Assembly: GCA_040218415.1 (NCBI GenBank)
Contig: JAVJRN010000018.1
Coordinates: 1 to 5,725, forward strand
Length of the DNA stretch: 5,725 nt
Reading direction: 5' to 3'
From: JAVJRN01 sp040218415
GTDB taxonomy: Bacteria > Bacteroidota > Bacteroidia > Cytophagales > Cyclobacteriaceae
Made by a program: the position numbers and the translations under genes
Shown: piece by piece, positions 4,800 to 5,725 of the stretch
Numbering within the stretch: the first letter of the stretch is position 1
Layout of the letters: each line of letters begins with the position of its first letter
Notes under the pieces: generated by a model
What the model was told of the DNA's origin: nothing
What the model saw: only the letters and a program-made list of their open reading frames with translations
Database searches by the model: none

Positions 4800-5507
4800 A
4801 TGAGCAATATAACATCAATCATAAGGTCAATTAGAAACATCATGAGGAAAGATGAAGGGCTTGATGGTGATGCCCAACGAATTTCTCAGATGGTGTGGAT
4901 GCTTTTTATGAAGATTTTCGCCGACAAAGAAGAAGAATGGAAAAAATCAAGGAAAACATACAAAAGTCCAATCCTTGAGAAGCTGAAATGGCAAAATTGG
5001 GCAGCAGACAAAGATGGGCTAACAGGAGATGAATTAATAACATTTATCAATGACGAATTATTCCCTGTATTAAAAACTATTGAACCAACCGATACAGATC
5101 AATCAGTAATTGTGAAATCAGTTTTTAATGACACATACAATTACATGAAAAAGGGGACGCTGTTCCGTCAAGTAATAAACGAGATAAATAAAATTGATTT
5201 TTCAAATAAAAACTTAGACCGACATGTCTTTAACGACATTTATGAGACCATATTAAAAGAATTACAAAGTGCAGGTTCGTCTGGTGAATATTATACTCCA
5301 AGAGCTGTAACTCAGTTTATGGTTGATATGATTAATCCTCAAATTGGCGAAAGCATTTCGGCAACCAAAAAGGCGGGAGTTGACACTTTGAAAAACACAT
5401 GGGAAGGAGTCAAAAATGCTGGATCTAAGATTGGGGATACCATTATTGAAACTGGCAAAAAAGCCAACCCTTTTCATAAGTCTACAGTTAAATGGGAGAA
5501 TCAATAG
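4800..5507 (+). pseudogene. Truncated type I R-M methylase HsdM with foreign tail
   Basis: Residues 1-186 are the start of an HsdM adenine-N6 DNA methyltransferase: the helical N-terminal domain (about 5-150, including DAQRISQMVWMLFMKIF at 24-40), then GEYYTPRAVTQFMVDMINPQ (162-181), the conserved entry to the methylase domain. Intact relatives continue INPQxGExxxDPACGTGG, the SAM-binding loop, and later carry the NPPF/Y catalytic motif, for about 500 residues. Here the match ends at GES(I) (about 5352-5358) and the frame continues for ~49 residues of Lys/Gly-rich sequence (GVDTLKNTWEGVKNAGSKIG at 193-212) that is not HsdM. Both the cofactor and catalytic motifs are therefore missing, and no methylation is expected. 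The start lies directly after the toxin stop (TAAATG). No hsdS or hsdR follows. A deletion or recombination is more likely than a simple frameshift, since I found no HsdM continuation downstream in the frames I read. Confidence 0.87.
5352..5507 (+). other. Foreign 3' gene end fused in frame to hsdM
   Basis: From about residue 186 of the fused frame, the sequence encodes an amphipathic, Lys/Gly/Thr-rich segment with a repeated spacing of Gly-Val/Ala-x-x-x-Lys, ending NPFHKSTVKWENQ. It reads like the helical C-terminal end of another protein, perhaps a large surface or RHS-type protein, brought in by rearrangement. I cannot name the source gene. The junction falls within 5345-5360; no direct repeat or IS end is evident there. 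Confidence 0.45.
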
Positions 5508-5641
5508 TCACTTTAGTCTTCCGTTTACAAAATCAACTTTCAAAAAGGGGTCATAAAAAAATCAGTGAGATGTCGCGCCTACATAGGGTAGTTCGTGAAA
5601 TAGCAAAAAGCAAGTTTGCAGGCTCTGGATTGAATAAATAG
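5492..5641 (+). CDS. Possible 49-residue small protein (weak)
   Basis: An ATG at 5492 opens a 49-codon frame that overlaps the last 16 bases of the hsdM fusion in another frame and ends TAG at 5639-5641. The product is basic (MGESIVTLVFRLQNQLSKRG, then KKISEMSRLHRVVREIAK) and could form a helix, but it matches no family I know. It may be the end of a broken gene or chance. No promoter or ribosome site supports it. Confidence 0.15.
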   Translation: MGESIVTLVFRLQNQLSKRGHKKISEMSRLHRVVREIAKSKFAGSGLNK

Positions 5642-5725
5642 TCACAAATTTCTCTCTGTAAGACCTTGAAAATAAGGATAACCGGGCTAAATTGGTGTTG
5701 TAAAATATCACATATACATGTCTAA
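5642..5725. other. Terminal stretch with no recognised gene
   Basis: No coding frame of useful length is visible on either strand. A small hairpin (CCTT/AAGG around a 6-base loop, within 5660-5680) is too weak to call a terminator. The window ends in CATGTCTAA; one further C would make a GTCTAAC box of the RYYYAAC type, but that base is not available. Confidence 0.4.

Noticed and set aside
5716..5725. Possible start of an R'' box (CATGTCTAA at the window end) that might close a third cassette begun at 3035
   Set aside because: The decisive next base lies outside the window. The end also does not match the complement of the presumed cassette start (GTTAGGTTTCATG) beyond CTAA.
1..5725. CRISPR array, tRNA or rRNA gene
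   Set aside because: No regularly spaced repeats beyond the two copies at 91-134, and no tRNA- or rRNA-like conserved blocks were seen.

Overview
The window looks like an accessory, repeat-rich stretch of a chromosome from a Bacteroidota bacterium, perhaps Cytophagales. The evidence is AT-rich DNA, start codons without clear Shine-Dalgarno sequences, a TAnnTTTG-type -7 box, and protein types (YD-repeat-like secreted protein, DUF3592-like protein, AbiE pair with type I methylase) common in that phylum. No taxonomic marker gene is present, so this is an inference.

Layout. Positions 1-140 hold a perfect 52-bp palindrome and two 20-bp direct repeats that look like the end of a foreign insertion sequence. 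This end abuts the C-terminal 60% of an IS91-family (Y2, HUH-type) transposase (141-781), whose N-terminal catalytic half is gone. From about 995 to 3040 lie two units that look like integron gene cassettes. Each starts with a GTTRRRY-like core, has a 5' leader of only 19-32 nt, carries cargo on one strand, and ends in a long imperfect palindrome. The first and last 9 bases of each unit are reverse complements (9/9 and 8/9), extending beyond the 7-bp core consensus. The cargo is a secreted YD-repeat-like protein (cassette 1) and a pair of small membrane proteins (cassette 2). No integrase is visible, so this would be called a cluster of attC sites lacking an integrase, or the fragment of a larger array.

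Positions 3041-3219 hold a further nested stem-loop and the probable promoter region of a tight three-gene operon: an AbiEi-like antitoxin (3220-4011), an AbiEii nucleotidyltransferase toxin (4008-4799, ATGA overlap) and the N-terminal part of a type I restriction-modification methylase HsdM (from 4800, start directly after the toxin stop). HsdM is cut just before its SAM-binding motif, at about 5352-5358, and its frame runs into an unrelated Lys/Gly-rich tail. The last 218 bases contain no convincing gene.

How the parts fit together: the toxin-antitoxin pair was probably the head of a type I R-M defence operon whose methylase has since been broken by rearrangement. It sits beside a cassette array and a decayed transposon, so the whole window reads as a recombination-prone defence or accessory island. 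The best candidate for something undescribed is the cassette system, because of its self-complementary cassette ends and unusually large, elaborately folded recombination sites.
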